Shown here: piece by piece, positions 1-6,344 of the stretch
How positions within the stretch are numbered: position 1 is the first letter of the stretch
Layout: each line of letters opens with the position of its first letter
Source of the DNA: an uncultured Bacteroidota bacterium
GTDB taxonomy: Bacteria > Bacteroidota > Bacteroidia > Chitinophagales > Chitinophagaceae
Reading direction: 5' to 3'
Length of the DNA: 8,243 bases
Assembly: GCA_938008665.1 (NCBI GenBank)
Contig: CALLKA010000117.1
Coordinates: forward strand, 1-8,243
Notes under the pieces: model-generated
The model's input: only the letters and a program-made list of their open reading frames with translations
Told to the model about the DNA's origin: nothing
Database searches by the model: none
Position numbers and translations under genes: made by a program

Positions 1-804
1 ATAGTTTAAGTTAGATTTACCTGCTTCTACTTCTGTAGGATCTTCTTCAGTAACATCCCTCATTGCTAATAAATCAGGATGACGCATTAATGCATTGTCA
101 TCAATATTCATTTTACAATCCACAGCTATGATTTTATCATCACTTGTTTTGAATAGGGGATTAATTTCAAGCATTCCGCAGTCTAAACCAACATAGGCAT
201 TGTATAAATTGGTTACAAATTTTACACAACTTTTTAAAGCGTCACCACTTAATCCTAAATTGAAAGCTATTTTACGTGCTTGGAAACCTTGCAAGGCACC
301 ACCAGGGTGTACCCATTCTTTAAATATTTTTTCAGGGGTATTATGTGCGACTTCCTCTATATCCATTCCACCTTCAGTACTATACATTATGACATTCATT
401 CCCTTGGAACGATCTAATAAAATAGATAAGTAAAATTCTTTGGTAGGCTGAGGGCCTTCATAATATACGTCCTGAGCAACGAGTATTTTTGAAACTAATT
501 TACCTGCAGGGCCAGTTTGGATGGTCACTAATGTACCGCCTAAAATGTTTTTCGCAAAGGTTTCAATATCAGCAGCTGATTTACCAACGGCTACACCTCT
601 TTGTTCAGTGCCTACAATTTTACCTTTACCGCGACCACCCGCATGTATTTGTGCTTTCACTACAGCGAATTTATTATTCGTTTCGCCTGCTATTTTGTGG
701 TAAGCAGTAATTGCAGCGTCAACGGACTCTGCCGCGATACCTTCTTGTACTGGAACATTATACTTTTTAAGTAATTCTTTTGCTTGATATTCATGCAAAT
801 TCAT
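1..804 (-). CDS. sucC: Succinyl-CoA synthetase (ADP-forming) beta subunit, 3' part cut off by window edge
   Basis: This is the beta subunit of succinate-CoA ligase, which with the alpha subunit (SucD) makes succinyl-CoA or ATP/GTP in the cytosolic TCA cycle. The reading frame is open from the ATG at 804-802 to the window edge, giving 268 residues; the family is usually near 390-410, so the C-terminal CoA-ligase part is missing. It begins MNLHEYQAKELL, the standard family start. The ATP-grasp nucleotide loop HAGGRGKGK is at residues 55-63. The EINPL motif at 213-217 and the Asp at 229 match the Mg-nucleotide-binding Asn and Asp of the E. coli enzyme, followed by NALMRHPDL at 237-245. No Shine-Dalgarno is visible, as is usual in Bacteroidota. 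sucD is not in the window. Identity is firm; whether it prefers ADP or GDP cannot be read here. Confidence 0.97.
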   Translation of the reverse strand, partial: MNLHEYQAKELLKKYNVPVQEGIAAESVDAAITAYHKIAGETNNKFAVVKAQIHAGGRGKGKIVGTEQRGVAVGKSAADIETFAKNILGGTLVTIQTGPAGKLVSKILVAQDVYYEGPQPTKEFYLSILLDRSKGMNVIMYSTEGGMDIEEVAHNTPEKIFKEWVHPGGALQGFQARKIAFNLGLSGDALKSCVKFVTNLYNAYVGLDCGMLEINPLFKTSDDKIIAVDCKMNIDDNALMRHPDLLAMRDVTEEDPTEVEAGKSNLNY

Positions 805-935
805 ATAATCTAAATTTTGGCGAAGATACTAGATTATGGGCATAGAATTGTCCAAAAATTTATTTTATTGTTTAAACATTGATTTATATATTTACACTTT
901 AATAACAATTAAATATTATATAACAACAGGGCCTA

Positions 936-965
936 TTGAATTCGCAATTTTTTTGTGTATTTTAG
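936..965 (+). promoter_or_regulatory. Likely Bacteroidota-type promoter of the YceI-family gene
   Basis: TTG at 936-938 is followed after 19 bases by TATTTTAG at 958-965, which matches the Bacteroidota -7 consensus TAnnTTTG except at one position. The expected transcript start is about 970-975, leaving a leader of roughly 25 bases before the ATG at 997. The remainder of the 192-base divergent gap (805-996) is AT-rich. It must also hold the sucC promoter, for which I found only a poor candidate (AATTTTTG on the minus strand, 860-853, with no -33 partner). Confidence 0.5.
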
Positions 966-996
966 TTGGCACAATAATCTAAAACAATAAATAATC

Positions 997-1572
997 ATGA
1001 AAAAAATCATTTTCGCAGTTGTCATTTTGGCAACTTCATTATCATTAGTAGCTTTTACTAAAAAAGATAAATCAAACGCTGCAGTTACATTTACTGTAAA
1101 TGCACAAAAAAGCAAAGTGGATTGGATTGGTTCAAAAAAGAGTGATTTCCATACAGGATATTTCCCAGTTAAATCAGGAGCTGTACAAGTAGATGGTGGT
1201 AAATTAGTAGGTGGCAGTTTTGTAATTGATGTTGCTGGTTTAAAAGTAACAGATGAAGGGGGTGGCGCAAAATTACAAGGTCATTTATCTTCTGCTGACT
1301 TCTTTGATATTTCAAAATTTGGGGAGGCTACATTTACTATTAATACTGTAGCTTATACTAAAGCAGACAGAGCAACTATTAAAGGCGATTTAAGCTTAAA
1401 AGGCATTAAGGCACCGGTTACTTTCACTGCAATCATTAGAAATGCAGATGATAAAGGTTTTTTTGCTGAAGCTTTTTTCCCTTTTGATAGAACAGTTTTT
1501 GGAATTAATTATGGTATTGGCATGGTTGATTCTGATGTACAATTAGCGATCCATATTTACGGAACAAAATAA
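997..1572 (+). CDS. Secreted YceI-family (lipocalin-like, polyisoprenoid-binding fold) protein
   Basis: This is a 191-residue exported protein of the YceI family, which forms a beta-barrel that binds long isoprenoid or other amphiphilic ligands in the periplasm. Residues 1-20 form a signal peptide (MKKI, then a hydrophobic stretch to about A19-F20) with no lipobox Cys, so a soluble periplasmic form is expected. The barrel starts near residue 30. Family signatures are HLSSADFFDISKFGEATF at 96-113, GDLSLKGIKAPVTF at 130-143 and FDRTVFGINYG at 163-173, close to the classical HLxSxDFFD, LTIKGxTKPV and RxxFGI motifs. The length is typical (about 170-200). It is alone on its strand, with its own promoter candidate and a terminator 20 bases after the stop. 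The family call is strong; the natural ligand is unknown, and many Bacteroidota carry several paralogues. Confidence 0.93.
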   Translation: MKKIIFAVVILATSLSLVAFTKKDKSNAAVTFTVNAQKSKVDWIGSKKSDFHTGYFPVKSGAVQVDGGKLVGGSFVIDVAGLKVTDEGGGAKLQGHLSSADFFDISKFGEATFTINTVAYTKADRATIKGDLSLKGIKAPVTFTAIIRNADDKGFFAEAFFPFDRTVFGINYGIGMVDSDVQLAIHIYGTK

Positions 1573-1591
1573 TTGAAGCATTGGCTATATA

Positions 1592-1627
1592 AAAAATCCC
1601 GTTCCGAGTTATCGGAACGGGATTTTT
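1592..1627. terminator. Bidirectional intrinsic terminator between convergent genes
   Basis: A perfect 16-bp inverted repeat (AAAAATCCCGTTCCGA, 1592-1607, against 1612-1627) encloses a 4-base loop GTTA. The GC-rich core TCCCGTTCCGA is flanked by A-run and T-run arms, so the transcript from either strand is a hairpin ending in U's. It sits 20 bases after the YceI stop and 21 bases after the stop of the minus-strand DinB gene at 1649. It can therefore end both the YceI transcript and the four-gene minus-strand unit. Confidence 0.93.
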
Positions 1628-1648
1628 GTTTATAAGGTCACTTGTAAT

Positions 1649-2161
1649 TTAGATATCATAGCGCTCCTTTAGCACATGTAAATGATGAAGCGCATGGCCA
1701 AAAATGATAAATCCTAATGCATTCACAGAAATAGGATGTCCACTTGCCGTTCCCATAGATTTCATTTGTTCCTCCGTAAAAGAGGCGAATAGTAAATTGG
1801 TAGATTGCCTAACTACACGCCATTCAATTAACATGTCTTTCCAGTTTCTATTTGCAGCGGTTCCATTTTTTGCATATTCATTTTCGTCAAATCCTAATAA
1901 AGCAGCCGGTTCTTGCCTTGCAATAGCCAATGCGCGATAAGCGAAAATTCTTTCTGTATCAATGACGTGTTGCAGCATTTGTTTGATGGTCCACTTGTCG
2001 GGCGCATAAGCAAAATTTGTTTTTTCAATTGGAACTGCCGACCAGGATTCTGTAATTCTTTCTTGGTATTGCTGTACTAAAATGGAATAATCTTTTCCGC
2101 TGGTATAGTTAATGTAATTTTGATGTGGGGCACCATATTCTTTTGCACTAGGTCGAGACAT
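1649..2161 (-). CDS. DinB-fold (DinB_2 superfamily) metal-binding protein
   Basis: This is a 170-residue cytosolic four-helix-bundle protein of the DinB/YfiT superfamily. Members carry a divalent metal held by three His, and some are thiol-dependent S-transferases; most, like this one, have no assigned substrate. The expected landmarks are present: KWTIKQMLQHVIDTE at 56-70 with H65 as the first ligand, and GHALHHLHVLKERY at 155-168, where H156 and H160 would complete the triad. Aromatic and charged residues between (DTERIFAYRALAIAR) are typical. There is no signal peptide. It is the last gene of the minus-strand run, 35 bases after the protease stop, and ends just before the shared terminator. 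The fold assignment is strong; function is unknown and the name DinB does not imply a polymerase. Confidence 0.88.
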   Translation of the reverse strand: MSRPSAKEYGAPHQNYINYTSGKDYSILVQQYQERITESWSAVPIEKTNFAYAPDKWTIKQMLQHVIDTERIFAYRALAIARQEPAALLGFDENEYAKNGTAANRNWKDMLIEWRVVRQSTNLLFASFTEEQMKSMGTASGHPISVNALGFIIFGHALHHLHVLKERYDI

Positions 2162-2196
2162 GTTATTTTAATTTTGGTAAATATTGTTTTTAATTA

Positions 2197-3861
2197 CTAA
2201 TTCTTAGTTTTTTTCTTTTTGTCGTTATTCTGAGTTGTTGCTACTTTATATGTTTTTGCTAATGCAATGGCATTGGCAGCATTTACAATGCCACCAGTGG
2301 TGCATACTTCGATCAATGATTTCTCTGTGTCTCTATTTGGAATGACATACTTAATACTGCTATCCACCAGTTTCCAAACGCTGTTTAAAATTATTTCTTT
2401 TACTTGTATGGCAGATAATTGTGGGAAATAAGACCGAATCATTGCAGCCATATGACTTACGATGGGGGATGACATACTTGTCCCTTGCAAATAGCCATAA
2501 TTGTTTTTACCAGGTAAAGTGGAATATATTTTGTTTCCTGGTGAAAGCACATCCACTGTTTTTGCGCCATAATTACTAAAGTCGGTTAATAAAACATTAT
2601 TTAAACTAGGATCACTGCTTGCGCCTATCGTAATAACATTTTTTGCGGTATCCTTAAAACTAGGGGAGTAGGTATTTGGGTACACTTTTTTAGAATCTAA
2701 ATTATAAAATTCATTTCCTGCGGAGTGAATTAATAAAACATCTTTTTGTGCCGCATATCTAATAGCGCTATCTACCCATGCTTGCTCGGGTGAATAGGAT
2801 TTGCCAAAACTCATGTTGATAATTTTTGCGCCATTATCTACCGCATATCTGATGGCCAATGCAACATCCTTGTCGTATTCATCGCCATCGGGTACTGTTC
2901 TTATTCCCATGATTTTTAAAGCAGGGTATAAATTATTGACCTGCCAACTGGAATCTGGTATACTTGCAACAAGTCCTGCTACATGTGTTCCATGACGCGC
3001 ATTGGGGCCTGTGATATCATTATTGCCATAATGCTTGTCAGAAAAATTAAAATAGTTGTCTTTAATAATATCCGCTCTAATATCTACAGGAGCTACTTCT
3101 TGCGCGCTCGCCGCTTTTTCTTTCCCTTCTACATATTCTTCCAAATCTTTTACAACTTCAGTAAAGGTGCTTTCTTTTTCAATGCCGAGAATTTTTACAG
3201 CCCTTAAATAAGCCATCTTAGTATCAAGTGTCACCCGGCCAATGGGTTGGTAGGATTCTAAACTGGCTGTAGTGAAATTGGAGTCTGGTAATTCCTTTAA
3301 TAAAATTGCACCCATTTTTTTTATGGCATTCCCAGCCATTTTAATATATTGCAAACTGCCTAAGTCATTTTCTGAAATTTTTATTTCATCACTTGTTTGT
3401 TTCCAAATCAAATAAGTGTCTTTCTCTTTTGCATTTAATTGGTTGGTGTCAATTTGTTTCCCATTGTACTCGTTTTTGTATCGATGATAAATCCTTGTCA
3501 TTTCTGCGGCAGCCTTATCAATGTTACGGCCATCCTTTCCGCCTAAAAAATTCCATCCATGTTGGTCATCTACATAACCATTTTTATCATCATCTATTTG
3601 GTTGTTTGGAATTTCTTTTGCATTGGTCCAAAGTAAATTTTTCAAAGCAACGTGATTGGTATCAATGCCGCCATCAATTACTGCAACGATTACAGGACTT
3701 GATTTTTGTGGTAGGGTAGCTATTAATTTATATGCTTTATGTAAACTAATGCCATGTACTGAATCAGTTTCGTAATCCTTCCAATGCCAGTTTTGGCTGG
3801 CTTGTCCAATAGCTACTTGTTGGGAGATGGCGCATAAAAATAACAGGAATATCAAACGCAT
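2197..3861 (-). CDS. Secreted S8-family (subtilisin-like) serine protease with large insertion
   Basis: This is a 554-residue exported serine endopeptidase. Residues 1-20 (MRLIFLLFLCAISQQVAIGQ) look like a cleavable signal peptide. The catalytic triad is complete: D63 in VIAVIDGGID-type context (59-67), H290 in ARHGTHVAG, and S462 in QGTSMSSP; the oxyanion Asn is N383 in HSAGNE. Another family landmark is INMSFG at 348-353. Asp and His are about 227 residues apart, against about 32 in subtilisin, because a charged, probably helical block fills roughly 113-285. The end (TGGIVNAANAI, 522-532) is the usual S8 domain close. A short Lys-rich tail (KKKKTKN) follows, with no type IX secretion C-terminal domain, so a periplasmic or peripheral location is likely. 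No separate pro-domain is evident between the signal peptide and the core. It lies 27 bases after rfaE2. Its substrate is unknown. Confidence 0.95.
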   Translation of the reverse strand: MRLIFLLFLCAISQQVAIGQASQNWHWKDYETDSVHGISLHKAYKLIATLPQKSSPVIVAVIDGGIDTNHVALKNLLWTNAKEIPNNQIDDDKNGYVDDQHGWNFLGGKDGRNIDKAAAEMTRIYHRYKNEYNGKQIDTNQLNAKEKDTYLIWKQTSDEIKISENDLGSLQYIKMAGNAIKKMGAILLKELPDSNFTTASLESYQPIGRVTLDTKMAYLRAVKILGIEKESTFTEVVKDLEEYVEGKEKAASAQEVAPVDIRADIIKDNYFNFSDKHYGNNDITGPNARHGTHVAGLVASIPDSSWQVNNLYPALKIMGIRTVPDGDEYDKDVALAIRYAVDNGAKIINMSFGKSYSPEQAWVDSAIRYAAQKDVLLIHSAGNEFYNLDSKKVYPNTYSPSFKDTAKNVITIGASSDPSLNNVLLTDFSNYGAKTVDVLSPGNKIYSTLPGKNNYGYLQGTSMSSPIVSHMAAMIRSYFPQLSAIQVKEIILNSVWKLVDSSIKYVIPNRDTEKSLIEVCTTGGIVNAANAIALAKTYKVATTQNNDKKKKTKN

Positions 3862-3888
3862 ATACTAGATAAATTATAAAATGCTTAA

Positions 3889-4380
3889 TTAGGTATTTTT
3901 AATTTTTTCAATGGTGTTCGTTGTTGAAAATCCCTCAATGATGGGATTGATGATAACTTTTCCTCCATTTGCAATTACTTCCTTCGCACCTACAATAGTT
4001 TCAATAGTGTAATCGCCACCTTTCACTAAAACATCTGGTAATAAACTACTAATCAGTTCCAAAGGGGTATCTTCTTCAAATATCACCACCATGTCAACCA
4101 ATAATAAATTGGCTAAAATTATTGCACGATCATGGGTGTTATTGATGGGGCGTTCTGGGCCCTTTAATCGTTTTACACTAGCGTCACTATTCAGTCCTAC
4201 AATTAAGAAATCTGCTTCTTTTGCAGTTTCCGCTAAAGAATATAAATGTCCTGGATGTAGAATATCAAAACAGCCATTGGTGAATGCAAAAGTTTTGCCT
4301 AATACTTTTCCTGCGGCAATGGCTTTTTTTGCTTCGGCAACCGTTTTTATTTTTTGATGAATTGTTTCTACTAATCGCAT
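3889..4380 (-). CDS. rfaE2: RfaE2-type nucleotidyltransferase (heptose-1-phosphate adenylyltransferase domain)
   Basis: This is a 163-residue cytosolic cytidylyltransferase-fold enzyme matching domain II of HldE/RfaE, which joins AMP from ATP to D-glycero-beta-D-manno-heptose 1-phosphate to form ADP-heptose for LPS core. Motifs in order: FTNGCFDILHPGH at 33-45, with the HxGH nucleotide-binding signature at 42-45; VGLNSDASVKRLKG at 61-74; RPIN at 77-80; DTPLELI at 104-110; PDVLVKGGDY at 115-124; and EGFSTTNTIEKI at 149-160, the STT loop of the family. The kinase domain fused in E. coli HldE is absent, so this is the stand-alone form common in Bacteroidota. Its ATG (4380-4378) comes one base after the TAA of the flippase-like gene upstream, which implies translational coupling. 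Family assignment is strong; heptose as the actual substrate is inferred from the family, since no other heptose genes are in view. Confidence 0.9.
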   Translation of the reverse strand: MRLVETIHQKIKTVAEAKKAIAAGKVLGKTFAFTNGCFDILHPGHLYSLAETAKEADFLIVGLNSDASVKRLKGPERPINNTHDRAIILANLLLVDMVVIFEEDTPLELISSLLPDVLVKGGDYTIETIVGAKEVIANGGKVIINPIIEGFSTTNTIEKIKNT

Positions 4381-4381
4381 T

Positions 4382-5365
4382 TTACTTTGCTTGTTTGTTA
4401 ATAAATGGAAGCACGACTAAAGCAATTCCTCCTAATACAATCACAATGATGACTTGTGAAAACCATTGTAAGGTTCCATTTGCCAAACCTAGTGTATATT
4501 CAATACCATTTAATTCCAATACCTTGGCCATAAAGTAGGCATAAGCACCAATACCTCCAGGTGTAATAATCATGCCGATACTCGCATATGCAAGACAACT
4601 GATCGCAGTTGAAAAAGAACTTGCAGTTCCTTCTGTTCCATACAATCCAATATAGGTAGCCAGTAAGTATAAAAACCAAATGCTAAATGAATAAAAAAAG
4701 AATAAGTTATGTTTTTTCAATTTGGTCGCACTGATCACTCCTTCCCAAATACCCTTGATGATTTTTTTTAAAGGGTTGATGATACTTACTAATTTATGCC
4801 TGAGTGTAAAAAATAAAATAATAGCCACAAACAATAAAAAAGCTACAATCCCTAGAATTATAGATAAGTTATTATTTGAATGGGTGGAAGCGCTATTGCT
4901 TGTTTGTAATTGTTGCCAGCCTGCTTCAATAACATTAAATTGTAAAGTAAGCGCTAATAAAAAAACAATGCCAAGACTAATCACATCAAAAGCTCTTTCA
5001 GCTACAATCGTGCCCACAATTTTTTCAGCAGGCACTTTTTCATACTTTGCAAGTAATGTGCATTTTAAAACCTCCCCTAATCTAGGGATGGCTAAATTGG
5101 CAAGGTAGCCAATGAGCACGGCTAAAAAAGTGTTCATGATGGAGGGTTTGTATCCCAGAGGTTCCATGATTAATCTCCACCGAAGGGCTCTAATGAAATG
5201 AGATAGGCCTAAAATGAAAAATATAGGAAGGATTAGCCAAAATTTTGACTTAGCCAAGGCCTTGGTAAATTTGTCCCATTCCTGTGGTGGAATTTGATGT
5301 AAACTCCACCAAATCAGCAATATGCCAATCAAAAAGAAGAATCCTATTTTTAAAAATTTGGCCAT
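4382..5365 (-). CDS. Flippase-like membrane protein (LPG synthase TM region / UPF0104 family)
   Basis: This is a 327-residue inner-membrane protein of the family typified by the membrane domain of lysylphosphatidylglycerol synthase (MprF) and by E. coli YbhN. The MprF membrane domain flips aminoacyl-lipids; stand-alone members are proposed lipid or polyprenyl-linked substrate transporters. I see about eight hydrophobic segments near 5-22, 43-60, 76-93, 121-145, 168-187, 221-242, 250-270 and 300-320. Family marks are GYLANLAIPRLGEVLKC at 86-102, the charged pair E123-R124 in the VAERAFD motif, and TPGGIGAYAYF at 268-278. The soluble aminoacyltransferase domain of MprF is absent. It is the first gene of the minus-strand run and ends one base before the rfaE2 ATG. 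The pairing suggests a role in envelope lipid or glycan precursor handling; the substrate is not readable from the sequence. Confidence 0.88.
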   Translation of the reverse strand: MAKFLKIGFFFLIGILLIWWSLHQIPPQEWDKFTKALAKSKFWLILPIFFILGLSHFIRALRWRLIMEPLGYKPSIMNTFLAVLIGYLANLAIPRLGEVLKCTLLAKYEKVPAEKIVGTIVAERAFDVISLGIVFLLALTLQFNVIEAGWQQLQTSNSASTHSNNNLSIILGIVAFLLFVAIILFFTLRHKLVSIINPLKKIIKGIWEGVISATKLKKHNLFFFYSFSIWFLYLLATYIGLYGTEGTASSFSTAISCLAYASIGMIITPGGIGAYAYFMAKVLELNGIEYTLGLANGTLQWFSQVIIVIVLGGIALVVLPFINKQAK

Positions 5366-5456
5366 AATTGGGGTTGAATTTTCCTATCTTCTGCAAAATA
5401 CGACCATTTGTTAAGATATGCGTTGGCCGAGGGGGTTTTATTACTGTTTTTTGTGG

Positions 5457-5488
5457 TTTCTTAAAGTCCTTGGTTTTATGTAACTTTG
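5457..5488 (+). promoter_or_regulatory. Likely Bacteroidota-type promoter of the GT5-like/DUF4270 unit
   Basis: TAACTTTG at 5481-5488 is an exact match to the TAnnTTTG -7 consensus. The -33 element is weaker: TTTC at 5457-5460, 20 bases upstream, where TTTG would be ideal. Expected transcript start is near 5495, about 30 bases before the ATG at 5526. The 160-base divergent gap must also carry the promoter of the minus-strand operon. The best minus-strand candidate there is TATTTTG (5400-5394), one base short of consensus and without a clear -33 box. Confidence 0.6.
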
Positions 5489-5525
5489 CAGACTCAAAGA
5501 TGGTTCTGAGTTAAATTCAAAATGA

Positions 5526-6344
5526 ATGTCTGAAAAAAAACGAATCTTATATATCGCCACAGAAATGTCGCCCTATTTGGAGCTGACCGAATTTGCGGAG
5601 GTTATCAATAAGCTCGCAATTAAAAGTAATGACAGTGGGTTAGAAGTACGTTGTATTATGCCCAGATTTGGTGTAATCAATGAGCGCAGACACCGTTTAC
5701 ATGAGGTAGTTCGTTTATCTGGGATCAATGTGCAAGTGGACGGGGATGATTATCCTTTACAAATCAAAGTTGCGTCCTTGCCGAATGCAAGGTTGCAAGT
5801 ATATTTTCTAGAAAACGAGGATTTTTTCAAAAGAAAGCAAATTTTTCATGATGAAAATGAAAAATGGTTTGACGATAACGCGCTTCGCACCATCTTCTTT
5901 TGCAGAGGCGCATTGGAAACGGTGAAGAAATTTGGATGGCCTCCTGACATTATTCATTGTAGTGGTTGGATGACTGGTTTAATTCCTGCTTACATCAAAA
6001 CGGCATTTAAGAAAGAACCTGTTTTTTCAAATGCAAAAGTGATTTTTACCATTGGTCAAAATACTTTTGAAGAGAAATTGGGCAAGGATTTTTTAACAAA
6101 ATCTTTGATCAATACAAATATGAAAGACAAAGATTTGGAACCATTTAAGGATTTAAATAATACAGCACTATTTAGAGGTGGCGCCACCTATGCGGATGCA
6201 ATCACTTTTGGTGCTGATGTATTAGATAAAAAATTAGTATCTGAATTTTCAATCGTGAAAGGAAAAAAAGTAGTTCCTTTTAATGGTTGGGATTCCGATT
6301 TAACAGAGTATTTAGATTTATACAACGATCTTGCAGCAAAGTAA
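5526..6344 (+). CDS. Short GT5-like protein: N-terminal half of glycogen/starch synthase with altered motifs
   Basis: This 272-residue cytosolic protein resembles only the N-terminal Rossmann domain of glycogen/starch synthases (GT5, GlgA), which are about 480 residues; the C-terminal GT1-type domain that binds most of the sugar nucleotide is absent. It opens with RILYIATEMSPYLEL (6-20), parallel to the GlgA start. Where GlgA has the ADP-glucose-binding KTGGLADV, this protein has LELTEFAEV (18-26), losing the Lys and both Gly. DIIHCSGWMTGLIPAY (141-156) aligns with the GlgA HxHDWxT region but lacks the HDW, and KVIFTIGQNTFEEKL (171-185) replaces TIHNxxYQG. Databases commonly name such proteins glycogen synthase. 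From what I see, catalysis is unlikely without a partner, and a regulatory or binding role is possible. There is no frameshift or nearby remnant of a C-terminal domain, so the short form looks native. Its TAA overlaps the next gene's ATG by one base. Confidence 0.8.
   Translation: MSEKKRILYIATEMSPYLELTEFAEVINKLAIKSNDSGLEVRCIMPRFGVINERRHRLHEVVRLSGINVQVDGDDYPLQIKVASLPNARLQVYFLENEDFFKRKQIFHDENEKWFDDNALRTIFFCRGALETVKKFGWPPDIIHCSGWMTGLIPAYIKTAFKKEPVFSNAKVIFTIGQNTFEEKLGKDFLTKSLINTNMKDKDLEPFKDLNNTALFRGGATYADAITFGADVLDKKLVSEFSIVKGKKVVPFNGWDSDLTEYLDLYNDLAAK

Noticed and set aside
200..710. Plus-strand open frames opposite sucC
   Set aside because: The minus strand encodes an unbroken, motif-complete SucC over the same bases, so these are shadows.
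2801..3719. Several plus-strand open frames of 60-110 codons opposite the protease gene
   Set aside because: They are antisense to a protease with complete catalytic motifs, resemble no known family, and have no promoter of the local type in front.
3820..3861. Protease as a lipoprotein using Cys10
   Set aside because: The Cys lies inside the hydrophobic core after Leu (LFLC), which is a poor lipobox, and a better ordinary cleavage site follows near residue 20.
5254..5265. Perfect 12-base palindrome CCAAGGCCTTGG
   Set aside because: It falls inside the flippase-like coding region, has no loop or T run, and is explained by codons for a Lys-Ala-Leu stretch; no regulatory role can be argued.
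5492..5511. Leader hairpin ACTCA...TGAGT before the GT5-like gene
   Set aside because: The arms are only 5 bp around a 10-base loop, too weak to support a regulatory RNA claim.
6287..6343. Upstream in-frame ATG at 6287 as start of the DUF4270 gene
   Set aside because: It lies 57 bases inside the GT5-like gene and would put 19 residues, including several Arg and a Cys, ahead of the signal peptide. The TAATG start at 6344 gives a normal lipoprotein N-terminus.
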